Source: Candidatus Pelearchaeum sp.
GTDB taxonomy: Archaea > Thermoproteota > Nitrososphaeria_A > Caldarchaeales > Caldarchaeaceae
Direction of reading: 5' to 3'
DNA length: 43,497 bases
Assembly (NCBI GenBank): GCA_015520425.1
Contig: WAQC01000032.1
Coordinates: 1 to 43,497 of the forward strand
Shown piece after piece: positions 32,202 through 40,379 of the stretch. Position 1 is the stretch's first letter. Every line of letters begins with the position of its first letter. The position numbers were made by a program, and so were the translations under genes. The notes under the pieces are model-generated. The model made no database searches. It was not told where the DNA came from and saw only the letters and a program-made list of their open reading frames with translations.

Positions 32202-33044
32202 ATGTCGGCTGGCGTTGGGCTAATCACATCTCACGTTGCCCGCGAGGTTCTCTCCAGAAGGGGGAGGGAGGGCCAGGTAAGAATCTCCCTTGACCTAGGC
32301 TTGTCCAGCGAGCTGTGCGAGATACGTAGCGAGGGGCTCTACGCTAGGGGAGTTTTACTTGAATGGGATTTTCTGGAAACGGTCTCGGAGGATGAGCGGG
32401 GAATATATACGGTTGAGACACCACCGCGCAAGCTCTACTTCTCGGCATCAGGCCATTTCTACATGCTAACCATGACCTCCTGGGGCCACGCACCTACGGT
32501 TGAGATAGACGGCGTGCACATGCACCGCGTAAAGGGTATGTTTCCTGAGGAGGATGCGCGGAGAAAGGTTGAGCTTATGGGCAGGCTAAGATGCAAGAGT
32601 GTTCTAGACATTTGTACGGGGCTGGGCTACACCGCCATCTGGGCCAAGAAGCTAGGCGCGTGTAGTGTTAAGACGATAGAGAAGGACGAGAACATCCTAG
32701 AGCTGGCCAGATACAACCCATGGTCGCGCGAGCTCTTCGCTGGAGGTATAGAGATAATCACAGGCGACGCGGTGAGCATAGTGGATGAGCTGGATGAACG
32801 GTTTGACGCAATATTAAACGACCCGCCCACGATTAAGATTGCTGGCGAGCTATATAGCAGGCAGTTCTATCAACGTCTATACGAGCTTCTGAAGCGCGGA
32901 GGTATTCTCATACACTATGTAGGAGAGCCTGGTGTGCGTTCGGGTAAGCGGATTTATGTGGGTGTCTTGGAGAGGCTTAGGAGCGCTGGCTTCAGCGCGA
33001 GCTTTGACCACTCCACACGCTGCGTTAAGGCGGTCAAGGTTTAA
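32202..33044 (+). CDS. SAM-dependent methyltransferase, COG2521-like
   Basis: 280 residues. An N-terminal region of about 115 residues ends in HMHRVKGMFPEEDARRKVEL. The Rossmann core follows: SVLDICTGLGYTAIWAKKLG (SAM-binding loop, about 132-151), TIEKDENILELA (acidic ribose-binding strand end), GDAVSIVDELDERFDAIL and NDPPTIKI (about 206-213). The NDPP motif is of the NPPY type used by N-methyltransferases, so the target is an exocyclic or ring nitrogen in a nucleic acid or protein. It is upstream of lysyl-tRNA synthetase by 52 bases, which would suit an RNA substrate, but this is not shown. Confidence 0.75.
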   Translation: MSAGVGLITSHVAREVLSRRGREGQVRISLDLGLSSELCEIRSEGLYARGVLLEWDFLETVSEDERGIYTVETPPRKLYFSASGHFYMLTMTSWGHAPTVEIDGVHMHRVKGMFPEEDARRKVELMGRLRCKSVLDICTGLGYTAIWAKKLGACSVKTIEKDENILELARYNPWSRELFAGGIEIITGDAVSIVDELDERFDAILNDPPTIKIAGELYSRQFYQRLYELLKRGGILIHYVGEPGVRSGKRIYVGVLERLRSAGFSASFDHSTRCVKAVKV

Positions 33045-33096
33045 ACCCTAATACCATGCTCTCTCAAGCTGCTAGGCTAGGGGAAGGACTTTAGCT

Positions 33097-34677
33097 ATGT
33101 CGCAGAGGCAGGTCATAGGGCTCGGCACTTGGATGGATAAGCTCGCCAGCAGGCTTGTGGAGCGCGAGAAGCGGCTAGGCCGCTCCCTAGAGCTCCTCAG
33201 AACCGAGGCTGGCATAGCAGCCTCTGGGATAGTCCACCTAGGGAGCATGGCCGACTCTGTGAGAGCCCACGCAGTAGCGCTTGCCCTCAAAAATCTTGGA
33301 TACAACTCCGAGACGATACAGTTCGCGGATGATATGGATGGTCTTAGAAGCGTTCCAGCGGAGCTTCCCCGCGAGGTTGGGAAATACCTGCTCCACCCAG
33401 TATCGCTAATCCCAGACCCATTCAACTGCCATGGCTCATACGCGGAGCACATGGAGTATCTCCTGCTTGACGCGCTTGAAAAGGCTGGGATAAGGGCGAC
33501 GTTCATGAGAGCATACGACGCATACAAGAGCGGGATACTCACAGAACAGATAAGGAAGATACTCAAAAACCATAAAGCGGTAGGCGAGAAGATTAACGAA
33601 CTCACAGGGCAGAAGAAGTTTCTTGACACGCTCCCATACTTCCCAATATGCGGAAACTGCGGGAGAGTCTATACAGCCTATGCATACAAGTTTGAGTCTG
33701 GGAGTGGTAAGGTTCTCTACCGTTGTAAGGGTGTTACGGTTAAGGGTGTCTGGCACGAGGGATGCGGCTATGAGGGGGAAGCGGACATAAAGAAGGCTGA
33801 CGGGAAGCTCTCGTGGAAGGTTGAGTGGGCCGCGCGATGGGCGGCGCTGGACATAAGGTTTGAAGCATACGGGAAAGACCTAGCCAACTCAATAATGGTA
33901 AACGACTGGGTCTCGCGCGAGATTCTTCAATTTGAGCCGCCCATGCACGTCCAATACGAGCTTTTCCTAGACGAGTCAAAGAGGAAGATATCCAAGTCGC
34001 GTGGGGTTAGTGTATTCACGCCGCAGAGCTGGTATAGATACGGAACGCCCCAGAGCCTCATCCTGCTCCTGCTCAAGCGTATAAAGGGGACACGCGTAAT
34101 CTCGCCACCGCTAATCCCAGCGTTGATGAACGAGCTGGACAGGCTACAAGACGCATACTACTCTGGAAGCGGCGACATAAAGTCTAGGGGCCTCTTCATG
34201 TATATCTATAACCTAGAGCCCCCGCGAGAGCCGCCCTCAAAAGTTCCCTACACCCTCCTCACCCAGCTTGCGGGCGCGGCTCCCGATGGGGCTGAGGAGC
34301 AGTTCGTGATAAGCCGCCTACAACGCTACGGCTACAAGGTTGACGACACAGTAAGGGAGAGGGTTAGGATGGCGATAAACTTCGTCAAAGACTTCGGCCA
34401 GGTGGAGGTCAAGCCAGTACAACTATCCGAGAACCAGAAGAAAGCGATTAACGAGCTAATCAAAGTCATAGAGAAGGCTGGAAGCGGCGACGAGATACAG
34501 AACGGAATATTCAACGCGGCGCGAAACAACGGCCTACAGCCAGCAGAGTTCTTCAGAACACTCTACGAGGTGCTGATAGGACAGCCGAGAGGGCCGCGTC
34601 TTGGGCCGTATATCTTTGAAGACCTAGGTCGTGAGAGGACGATAGAGAAGTTGCGCGAAGCCGTTGGTAGGCCGTAG
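33097..34677 (+). CDS. lysS: Lysyl-tRNA synthetase, class I
   Basis: 526 residues, the usual length for the archaeal class I enzyme. The HIGH-equivalent is HLGSM in ASGIVHLGSMADSVRAHA (about 45-60) and the KMSKS-equivalent is KISKSRG (about 298-304). A zinc-type cluster lies in between (ICGNCGRVY, YRCKG, EGCGYEG). The anticodon-binding C-terminal half is helical. It attaches lysine to tRNA-Lys in the cytoplasm. A ribosome-binding site (GGGGAAGGA, about 33079-33087) precedes the ATG. It ends at 34677 followed by a TTTTTG run that may terminate transcription. Confidence 0.95.
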   Translation: MSQRQVIGLGTWMDKLASRLVEREKRLGRSLELLRTEAGIAASGIVHLGSMADSVRAHAVALALKNLGYNSETIQFADDMDGLRSVPAELPREVGKYLLHPVSLIPDPFNCHGSYAEHMEYLLLDALEKAGIRATFMRAYDAYKSGILTEQIRKILKNHKAVGEKINELTGQKKFLDTLPYFPICGNCGRVYTAYAYKFESGSGKVLYRCKGVTVKGVWHEGCGYEGEADIKKADGKLSWKVEWAARWAALDIRFEAYGKDLANSIMVNDWVSREILQFEPPMHVQYELFLDESKRKISKSRGVSVFTPQSWYRYGTPQSLILLLLKRIKGTRVISPPLIPALMNELDRLQDAYYSGSGDIKSRGLFMYIYNLEPPREPPSKVPYTLLTQLAGAAPDGAEEQFVISRLQRYGYKVDDTVRERVRMAINFVKDFGQVEVKPVQLSENQKKAINELIKVIEKAGSGDEIQNGIFNAARNNGLQPAEFFRTLYEVLIGQPRGPRLGPYIFEDLGRERTIEKLREAVGRP

Positions 34678-34696
34678 TTTTTGGGCTTAGCCATAG

Positions 34697-34706
34697 ATTT
34701 AAATAA
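34697..34706 (+). promoter_or_regulatory. TATA box of the ssb gene
   Basis: ATTTAAATAA lies about 48-57 bases before the TTG at 34754, predicting a leader of some 20 bases. It separates the SSB gene from lysS as its own unit. Confidence 0.5.
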
Positions 34707-34753
34707 GAGGCTGGTACGGAATATGCGCACCTAAAAGAGCGTGTAAAGAAAGG

Positions 34754-35179
34754 TTGAGTGAAATAGTTAAGATAGGTAGTTTGACTCCGCGCTCGCGCGG
34801 AGTAAACCTAGTGGCTAAGGTTGTTGAGAAGCCGCCGACGAAGACTGTTTCTTCACAGTACGACCAGTCGGAGCATACGCTGTCTGAAGCTCTGATAGCA
34901 GACGACACAGGCGCTATAAAGCTGATTCTCTGGGACGACAACGCGGAGAAGGTTAATGAGGGCGATACGATAAAGGTGAACAACGGTTTTGTCAAGGTCT
35001 TCCGTGGTAGGATGCAGCTGAATCTGGGTAGGTATGGCTCTGTGGAGCTGTCAGATGAGGTTCTTGAGAACATAAACACGGAGAACAACCTCTCCGCGAG
35101 GGAGACTTATAGCAGCGACTACGGCTACCAGAGTAGGGGCTACGGCCAGCGCCGCCCATTTAGACGGGGAAGACTCTAA
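34754..35179 (+). CDS. ssb: Single-stranded DNA-binding protein, single OB fold (Sulfolobus type)
   Basis: 141 residues from TTG, since no ATG precedes the conserved N-terminus (MSEIVKIGSLTPRSRGVNLV). One OB fold (about 5-100) shows the crenarchaeal SSB pattern SEALIADDTGAIKLILWDDN, then EGDTIKVNNGFVKVFRGRMQ and LNLGRYG. A short tail rich in Tyr, Gly and Arg follows (DYGYQSRGYGQRRPFRRGRL), basic and not acidic as in bacterial SSB. It coats single-stranded DNA during replication and repair. A T-rich sequence (about 35193-35232) follows and probably ends transcription before the convergent nfeD gene. Confidence 0.88.
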   Translation: MSEIVKIGSLTPRSRGVNLVAKVVEKPPTKTVSSQYDQSEHTLSEALIADDTGAIKLILWDDNAEKVNEGDTIKVNNGFVKVFRGRMQLNLGRYGSVELSDEVLENINTENNLSARETYSSDYGYQSRGYGQRRPFRRGRL

Positions 35180-35192
35180 GAACCAAACCGCC

Positions 35193-35223
35193 TTAAACTC
35201 CCCCTTCCCTTATTCTTTATTCT
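35193..35223 (+). terminator. T-rich terminator after ssb
   Basis: The 44-base gap between convergent ssb and nfeD is pyrimidine-rich, with CTTATTCTTTATTCTTC-type runs around 35205-35232. It is the only convergent pair in the window whose genes do not overlap. Confidence 0.4.
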
Positions 35224-36528
35224 TCATTCTTCAACAGGCTCTACCAGCAGAAGACCCTCTCTGCGCTCAACTATCCTAACCTTCTGCCCTTTCCTAATCT
35301 CCGTCTTGGAGGTAGCTCTCCAGTACTCGCCTGAGACCAAGATGTAACCCTCCTCACCTGGCTTTAAGTCGTCCACGGCCTTGCCAACACCACCGAGATA
35401 CTGCTCAAAATAGCTCCTTCTCTTCTGTATCCTGAGCGCTTTATAGATTAGGAAGACGAAGATAGCACCAGCGACTGCAGTTGATACTCCTACTGAGAAG
35501 TATAGTTGTTGCAGCCATTCTTCGGAGACGTATATGGGGTAGGGCGGGTATCCTATGAGGAGAATCAGGCCTAGGGTTAGTGCGAAGATTCCTCCTAGGC
35601 CTGCTGCTCCGAATCCTGGTGTGTGCAGCTCAAAGATTATGAGGGCAGCGCCTATGGCTGCGAGTAGTATTCCTATGATATTCACGTTGAAGCCCTGACC
35701 CAGGAGCCCTAGGAGTATCATTATGCCCCCAGCTACCTCAGCGCCCCACCCAGGGCTCGTGAAACCAAGTATCAAGACCAGTATCCCTATGGAGAGGAGA
35801 AGACTGGAAACCAGCGGGTCTGAGAAGAGCGCTATTATTGAAGACCTTATGCTAGGCCCCGCCTTAACCAGCTTAGCCCCATTAAGGTCTAGAGTTCTCT
35901 CCCCACCAAGCCTATACACCGTCGCCCCATCCGCTTTCTCTAGAAGCTCCTCAGGCGACTCTGCTATTGCTTCTATAACCCCCAGCCTAAGCGCCTCCTC
36001 TGGGCCTAGGTTGTCATTATGCGTGATGAACCTAACAGCTTGGGTTGCGTTTCGCTTATGCAGCTCGGCGAGGGAGCTCATCTTGGCTGTGAGGAAGTTT
36101 ATGAGCTTGGTCTCGTTGCTCGGCTGGCCGCCGACAACTGGCTGGGCAGAGCCTATCAGCGTGTAGGGAGCCATCGCAGCATAGTCTGTCGCCATGAGTA
36201 TGTAGGTGCCTGCTGAGAGCGCCTGCTTGCCAGCTGGGTAGACGAAGCCTATCACGGGTGTGGGAGACTCTAGTATGGCGTCAATTATCCTGAACATGGC
36301 GTCGCCGAGGCCGCCGAAGGTGTCCAACGTCATGAGAACTGCCTCATAGTCTCCAGCGTTTCTTAGGTTCTCCTCAACATAGTCAGCCATGCCTGGCGAG
36401 ACGTAGCCGTTAAGCTCCAGCCAGAGGACGCGCTTCTCATCAGTAGAGCCATAGCTATCAGAAGCGGCGAGTAAAGCTGAAAAAGATATGAGGAATATTG
36501 CTATGGTTATAGTTGCGGCTCTATTCAT
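35224..36528 (-). CDS. NfeD-type membrane-bound serine protease (ClpP class)
   Basis: 434 residues. A signal peptide (1-21) is followed by a ClpP-like protease domain. S105 in QALSAGTYILMATDYAAMAP and K141 in SNETKLINFL correspond to the Ser-Lys dyad of Pyrococcus horikoshii PH1510 (Ser97/Lys138). Four or so membrane helices come next (about 230-345), then a C-terminal OB-like NfeD domain (DDLKPGEEGYILVSGEYWRA). PH1510 cleaves the hydrophobic C-terminus of its stomatin partner. Here the stomatin gene lies immediately upstream with an ATGA overlap, the same pairing, so the two act together in membrane quality control. Confidence 0.92.
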   Translation of the reverse strand: MNRAATITIAIFLISFSALLAASDSYGSTDEKRVLWLELNGYVSPGMADYVEENLRNAGDYEAVLMTLDTFGGLGDAMFRIIDAILESPTPVIGFVYPAGKQALSAGTYILMATDYAAMAPYTLIGSAQPVVGGQPSNETKLINFLTAKMSSLAELHKRNATQAVRFITHNDNLGPEEALRLGVIEAIAESPEELLEKADGATVYRLGGERTLDLNGAKLVKAGPSIRSSIIALFSDPLVSSLLLSIGILVLILGFTSPGWGAEVAGGIMILLGLLGQGFNVNIIGILLAAIGAALIIFELHTPGFGAAGLGGIFALTLGLILLIGYPPYPIYVSEEWLQQLYFSVGVSTAVAGAIFVFLIYKALRIQKRRSYFEQYLGGVGKAVDDLKPGEEGYILVSGEYWRATSKTEIRKGQKVRIVERREGLLLVEPVEE

Positions 36529-37319
36529 CTCTTCTTTGACGACTCTATCATACCCATCATAGCAGCCATTTCCTTAAGCCCGCTACTCTCGGTAATCACT
36601 ATCATGTTCTTCTCTCTAGCTATCTCAGCCCATGTCTGGAGTTCGCGAAGCCTCATGGCGGATGGGTTCTGGGCATAGTAGTCGGCTGCCTCAGCCATCT
36701 TCTGCGCTGCCTGCAGCTCTCCCTCAGCCATGATTATCCTGCTCCTCCTCTCGCGCTCAGCCTCAGCCTGCTTGGCGATAGCCCTCTGCATCGTCTCAGG
36801 TATCACCACATCACGTATTGCTACCGTTGTCACCTTAATACCCCAAGGCTCCGTAGCCTCATCAAGTATCTGCTGTATCCGCTTGTTAATCTCTTCCCTC
36901 CTAGTGAGGAGGTCGTCAAACTCCACCTGGCCTATGACATCACGCAGCGTGGTCTGAGCCAACATGGCAGAGGCTGTTATGTAGTCCTTAACACGCACAA
37001 CAGCAGCAATAGGGTCATTAACCCTGAAATAGACGATAGCATCAACATCAACAGTTACGTTATCCTTCGTGATTATACGCTGTTTGGGTACGTCAAGTGT
37101 TATTAGCCTTAGGTCAACGATGCGCCGCTTATCTATTATTGGCAGTATTATGACCAGCCCAGGCCCCTTGGCGCCGAGTAGCCTACCCAGCCTGAAGATG
37201 ACCACACGCTCATATTCTGTAGCTATCTTAATGGCCGATGATAGCAGCCCTAGTATTATTATGAGCAGGAAGATTGTTAGAAAGATGTTTCCAGGTGTGA
37301 GCTGTGCTAATACGCTCAT
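36525..37319 (-). CDS. Stomatin/prohibitin-like SPFH (Band 7) membrane protein
   Basis: 264 residues. An N-terminal membrane hairpin (about 10-30) precedes the SPFH core: ATEYERVVIFRLGRLLGAKG, VDLRLITLDVPKQRI, VDAIVYFRVNDP and TLRDVIGQVEFDDLL. A helical coiled-coil segment follows (AKQAEAERERRSRIIMAEGE), then the oligomerisation tail. The C-terminus ends in a Met-rich hydrophobic patch (KEMAAMMGMI) similar to the segment cleaved by PH1510 in Pyrococcus. First gene of the stomatin-nfeD operon. A TATA-like sequence lies at about 37346-37361 on the minus strand, consistent with a short leader. Confidence 0.93.
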   Translation of the reverse strand: MSVLAQLTPGNIFLTIFLLIIILGLLSSAIKIATEYERVVIFRLGRLLGAKGPGLVIILPIIDKRRIVDLRLITLDVPKQRIITKDNVTVDVDAIVYFRVNDPIAAVVRVKDYITASAMLAQTTLRDVIGQVEFDDLLTRREEINKRIQQILDEATEPWGIKVTTVAIRDVVIPETMQRAIAKQAEAERERRSRIIMAEGELQAAQKMAEAADYYAQNPSAMRLRELQTWAEIAREKNMIVITESSGLKEMAAMMGMIESSKKR

Positions 37320-37450
37320 AGTGCAGCAAGTTGATTAATTCATTACACACTATAATAGTTTTTGCCGATATAAACTGCATAATTCTCCGCATCTACGCGA
37401 GCCCTAGCCCGAAAATACGCCGATATTATGCGTAGTTTCCGCGGGATGGC

Positions 37451-37480
37451 ACATATATATCAATACAGACCGTATAAAAC
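37451..37480 (+). promoter_or_regulatory. Promoter region of the coiled-coil gene
   Basis: Two AT-rich boxes, ACATATATAT (37451-37460) and CGTATAAAAC (37471-37480), precede the ATG at 37491. The first is about 31-40 bases upstream, compatible with a very short leader; this is the main reason to prefer 37491 over the earlier ATG at 37428, which lies before the boxes. Confidence 0.4.
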
Positions 37481-37490
37481 TTGGCTGAGT

Positions 37491-39011
37491 ATGGCGCACA
37501 TTCCAGACCAGGAGGGAGTAAGTGAGCAGGATGTGGGTAGCGAGTCCCAGCCTAAGGAGGTTGGGGGTGAGGCAATGAAGCGCCTCACCGAGTTGGGCTT
37601 GGATGAGCAAACAATCAACGCATTACTGGAATTATTCGCCTCTCTAGAGAAACAACCCGCTAAGCTGCGTAAATATATCAAGACAGCTCTGAGGCTTAGG
37701 GAGCTTGAGCGTGAAACGGGAAAAAGCTTCACAGTCCTTCTCCGCGAATATGATAAGAAGTTTAAAGAGAGTGTGAAGCTTGAGTATGCGATAAGCGAGC
37801 TTAAGGCGAAGCGTGAGAAGATAGAGGAAGACCTGAAGATATACATGGAGCAGCAGAAACTAACGTTAGATAAGGTCAATAAGGCGTCCAACCTCTTCAA
37901 GCTCCTTGAGAGTCATGGCATCTCTACACAAGACTTGGAACTACTCGTCTCCGCTGCCAAGCAGCTTAAGGAGATTGGAGGAGACCCAGCTAAGCTTCTA
38001 GAGATGCTGGACGCGCGTAAGTCTCTCTTGAGCGAGATTGAGGAGCTGGAGAGTCGTAAGAAGAGTCTTGAAGAAGAGCTGGCGGCGATAGAATCTTCCA
38101 AGAAGGAGAAGGAGGAGCAGATAGCGGCTCTCATAGACGCTGAGCCAGAGTTCAACAGCATAATGGAGGCGAGGAGCAGGCTTAAGGCTGAGGTAGAACA
38201 GCTTGAGGATAGAGTGAATGAGCTAAACTCCAAGATAGAAGAACTGACACGCGAGTACGAGTCATTATACGGTTATCGCGGCAAGGCTGAGGAGATAGAG
38301 AATGAGATAAGACAGAAGCAGGAGCTTCTCGCATCGCTGGATGAGGAGATAAGCAAGAAAGAGGAGCAGGTTAAGATTCTTGAGGAAGAGGTTGATGCGG
38401 CGCGTTCGCTGCTCAACCTGATGCAGAACCCAGAGATAGTCCCAAATGAGGAGATTGAGACGCTTGCTCACCAGCTTCTAAACATAGTCAAGGTTAGGAA
38501 GGGAGAGCTTCCAGCGTTGAGGCCGCTTGAGCAGAGTTTGACGGAGAACGCGCGGAAGAGGATAGTTGAGCTGATTCTCCCAGCCATTAGGAGCGAGCTT
38601 GTCCCCAAGTGGGTGTTTGACAAGCTTGAGAAGGAGTTTAAGGCTCTGGCTGAGAAGCGCGTGGCTCTTGAGGCAGAGCTCGCGGAGCTCAGGAAGCTAT
38701 ACACCGAGCAGCGGCAGGAGAGGCCACCGCCACCAGCGCAGGAGGCTACCCAAGAAGCTGTAGAAAAAACGGAGACACGGCCAGCAGTGGCCTTCTTCAA
38801 GAGACTAAGCACCAAGCAGGAACTCACAAACACGATAGAGAAGAAAGCCCGCGTCAAATGCCCACACTGCGGTGAAGGGACGATAGTCATGCTACCAGTG
38901 AGAGAGGACTTGGAGGAAGCCGCCGAGGCTGGAGATAAAATCGTCCTAGAATGCAGTAGCTGCAGGCGCGATATACAGCTTAACCCCGCGACGCTTCTCC
39001 GCTATTATTAG
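37491..39011 (+). CDS. Long coiled-coil protein with C-terminal zinc ribbon
   Basis: 506 residues from the preferred ATG at 37491 (an earlier in-frame ATG at 37428 would add 21). After a helical head (about 20-75) come long coiled coils (about 80-335), with charged heptads such as EIEELESRKKSLEEELAAIE. A break and second helical region (about 335-420) follow, then a Pro/Gln linker and a zinc ribbon: CPHCGEG and, 30 residues on, CSSCRRD. There is no Walker motif, so it is not an SMC ATPase. It heads a same-strand series with Hjc and an Lrp regulator, which hints at a DNA-structure or scaffolding role. Function unknown. Confidence 0.65.
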   Translation: MAHIPDQEGVSEQDVGSESQPKEVGGEAMKRLTELGLDEQTINALLELFASLEKQPAKLRKYIKTALRLRELERETGKSFTVLLREYDKKFKESVKLEYAISELKAKREKIEEDLKIYMEQQKLTLDKVNKASNLFKLLESHGISTQDLELLVSAAKQLKEIGGDPAKLLEMLDARKSLLSEIEELESRKKSLEEELAAIESSKKEKEEQIAALIDAEPEFNSIMEARSRLKAEVEQLEDRVNELNSKIEELTREYESLYGYRGKAEEIENEIRQKQELLASLDEEISKKEEQVKILEEEVDAARSLLNLMQNPEIVPNEEIETLAHQLLNIVKVRKGELPALRPLEQSLTENARKRIVELILPAIRSELVPKWVFDKLEKEFKALAEKRVALEAELAELRKLYTEQRQERPPPPAQEATQEAVEKTETRPAVAFFKRLSTKQELTNTIEKKARVKCPHCGEGTIVMLPVREDLEEAAEAGDKIVLECSSCRRDIQLNPATLLRYY

Positions 39012-39048
39012 AAAAAGGGGAGTTGTTATAGTTGGGAGGGGATAGGTG

Positions 39049-39423
39049 ATGGCTGACAGCAATCCAATAATTAAGATGCTATCATGGAAGACGCGCCTAC
39101 TCAGCGATTCGGATATAGAAGCCATATTAGCAGCGATAGCGAACATCAAGCAGCACCCCTTCACACTAACAGACATAACAGAACTCCTCCCCGAAGAGCT
39201 TGTAAAAGACCGTAGAAAGAGGAGAAGCATATCCACGCTCCTCACGAACCTAGTTCAGATAGGCTACCTCTCAAAGCCCAGCGAGCGGAAATGGGTGAAA
39301 AACTCGGCGTCGTTCAGCCATTTCCTAAGCCCGCTCATAATAGAGCTGGGCCAGATAGAGAAACGCCCACTACACCGCGAAAAAGAAAGGAAGATAGTAG
39401 ATATACGTGAGAAGGTGGTGTAA
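39049..39423 (+). CDS. Small winged-helix-like protein, unknown function
   Basis: 124 residues from ATG 39049 (a GTG sits directly before it at 39046). GGGAGGGG (about 39034-39041) is a good ribosome-binding site. The sequence suggests a helical domain of winged-helix type: DSDIEAILAAIANIKQHPFT, LTDITELLPEELVKDRRKRR, SISTLLTNLVQIGYLSK. This matches a helix, recognition helix and wing, with a basic C-terminal tail. It may bind DNA. It lies between the coiled-coil gene and hjc with gaps of 37 and 24 bases, so co-transcription is likely. I do not recognise a family. Confidence 0.55.
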   Translation: MADSNPIIKMLSWKTRLLSDSDIEAILAAIANIKQHPFTLTDITELLPEELVKDRRKRRSISTLLTNLVQIGYLSKPSERKWVKNSASFSHFLSPLIIELGQIEKRPLHREKERKIVDIREKVV

Positions 39424-39447
39424 AAGGAAAGGGAGGTGCTCTCCTTC

Positions 39448-39879
39448 TTGCCCAGAAAGCCGCAGGATTCCGCTTCTCCCAGGTATAAGGCGCGTGTAGG
39501 CTATGAGGGCGAGTATAGCCTGTTGAGACGCTTCATAGAAGCCAGCGAGGACGGCTGCTACGCTGTGAGAACCCCTGGAAGCGGCGCGGGCAAGATGGCC
39601 AAACCCGACATAATAGCGGTAGACCACGGCGAGCTACTAGCTATAGAGGTTAAGTCCAGCAGCAAGCGCTACGCCATGCTGGAGGTGGAGCAGGTTAAGC
39701 GGCTCAAGGACTTCTCAAAAAGATTTAGGATAAAATGCCCACACTGCGGCGGCGAATTCCACCCAAAGCCAGTTGTGGCGATTAGATTCTTGGGCAGGGG
39801 ATGGCGCTTCCTTGAACTGCCCTTAAACGGCGAGGATAGGTCTATAACGATTAGATGGTCTGAGGGAGACAGGAAGTAG
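39448..39879 (+). CDS. hjc: Holliday junction resolvase Hjc
   Basis: 143 residues from TTG 39448. The start is chosen because GGGAGGTG (39431-39438), a near-perfect anti-SD match, lies 9 bases before it; the GTG at 39436 would sit inside that site. The nuclease motifs are intact: GYEGEYSLLRRFIE (Glu ligand), RTPGSGAGKMAKPDIIAVD (Asp ligand) and the ELLAIEVKSSS E-V-K core. A CPHCGGEF insertion near the middle adds a possible metal knuckle, not usual in Hjc as I know it. The enzyme cuts four-way DNA junctions in recombination and fork repair. Confidence 0.88.
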   Translation: MPRKPQDSASPRYKARVGYEGEYSLLRRFIEASEDGCYAVRTPGSGAGKMAKPDIIAVDHGELLAIEVKSSSKRYAMLEVEQVKRLKDFSKRFRIKCPHCGGEFHPKPVVAIRFLGRGWRFLELPLNGEDRSITIRWSEGDRK

Positions 39880-39891
39880 GTGGTATGGGGG

Positions 39892-40341
39892 TTGGAGCTA
39901 GACGACCTAGATAAGAAAATCCTTGAGATACTCCAGGAGGATGGCAGGGCGTCATACGCCGAGATTGGCAGGAAGCTGAACGTAAATGAGAACACGATAA
40001 GGTTTAGGATATCACGCCTCATCAAGGCTGGGGTTATCCGTAAGATAGTAGCGCTAGTAGACCCGCGTATGATTGGGATAAACCACTCAGCAGCGCTAAT
40101 GCTGCGGATAAGCCCAGAGAATATAGACGAGGTTCTGCGCGAGATGTCCGCCATGCGCGAGATACCACACATCTACCAGCTCTCAGGAGATTATGACGCT
40201 ATCGCAGTCATAATGGCCCACGACCTGGATGGACTCCACCAGACGATAAACAAGGTGAAGAGAATCAAGGGAGTGATAGAAGTCAACTCGCTGATAACCA
40301 TAAGGATAGTTAAGAGCGATGTCCGATACTCCTTGGTCTAG
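39892..40341 (+). CDS. Lrp/AsnC-family transcriptional regulator
   Basis: 149 residues from TTG 39892, giving the family-typical MELDDLDKKILEILQEDGRA; GGTGGT (about 39879-39884) lies 7 bases upstream and overlaps the hjc stop. A GTG at 39880 would add four residues. The N-terminal winged helix (ASYAEIGRKLNVNENTIRFR, ISRLIKAGVIRKI) is followed by the RAM/AsnC ligand domain (LMLRISPENIDEVLREM, then YQLSGDYDAIAVIMAHD). Such regulators respond to amino acids and form octamers. The neighbouring SHMT-like gene would be a reasonable target, though no operator is visible. Confidence 0.9.
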   Translation: MELDDLDKKILEILQEDGRASYAEIGRKLNVNENTIRFRISRLIKAGVIRKIVALVDPRMIGINHSAALMLRISPENIDEVLREMSAMREIPHIYQLSGDYDAIAVIMAHDLDGLHQTINKVKRIKGVIEVNSLITIRIVKSDVRYSLV

Positions 40342-40347
40342 GCTGAG

Positions 40348-40356
40348 CTAATATAC
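40348..40356 (+). promoter_or_regulatory. TATA-like box before the SHMT-like gene
   Basis: CTAATATAC lies 24-32 bases before the TTG at 40380. No ribosome-binding site precedes that codon, so the gene may have a leaderless transcript beginning with UUG, which would be unusual, or it may be read from upstream. Confidence 0.3.
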
Positions 40357-40379
40357 TACCTAAAGCTACAGAGCAGCCG

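Noticed and set aside
37428-37490. Earlier start (ATG 37428) for the coiled-coil protein
   Set aside because: It would place the start upstream of both TATA-like boxes and adds a non-conserved-looking segment; ATG 37491 fits the promoter better.
37491-39011. SMC or Rad50-type ATPase
   Set aside because: Long coiled coil and CxxC are present, but no Walker A, Walker B or signature motif.
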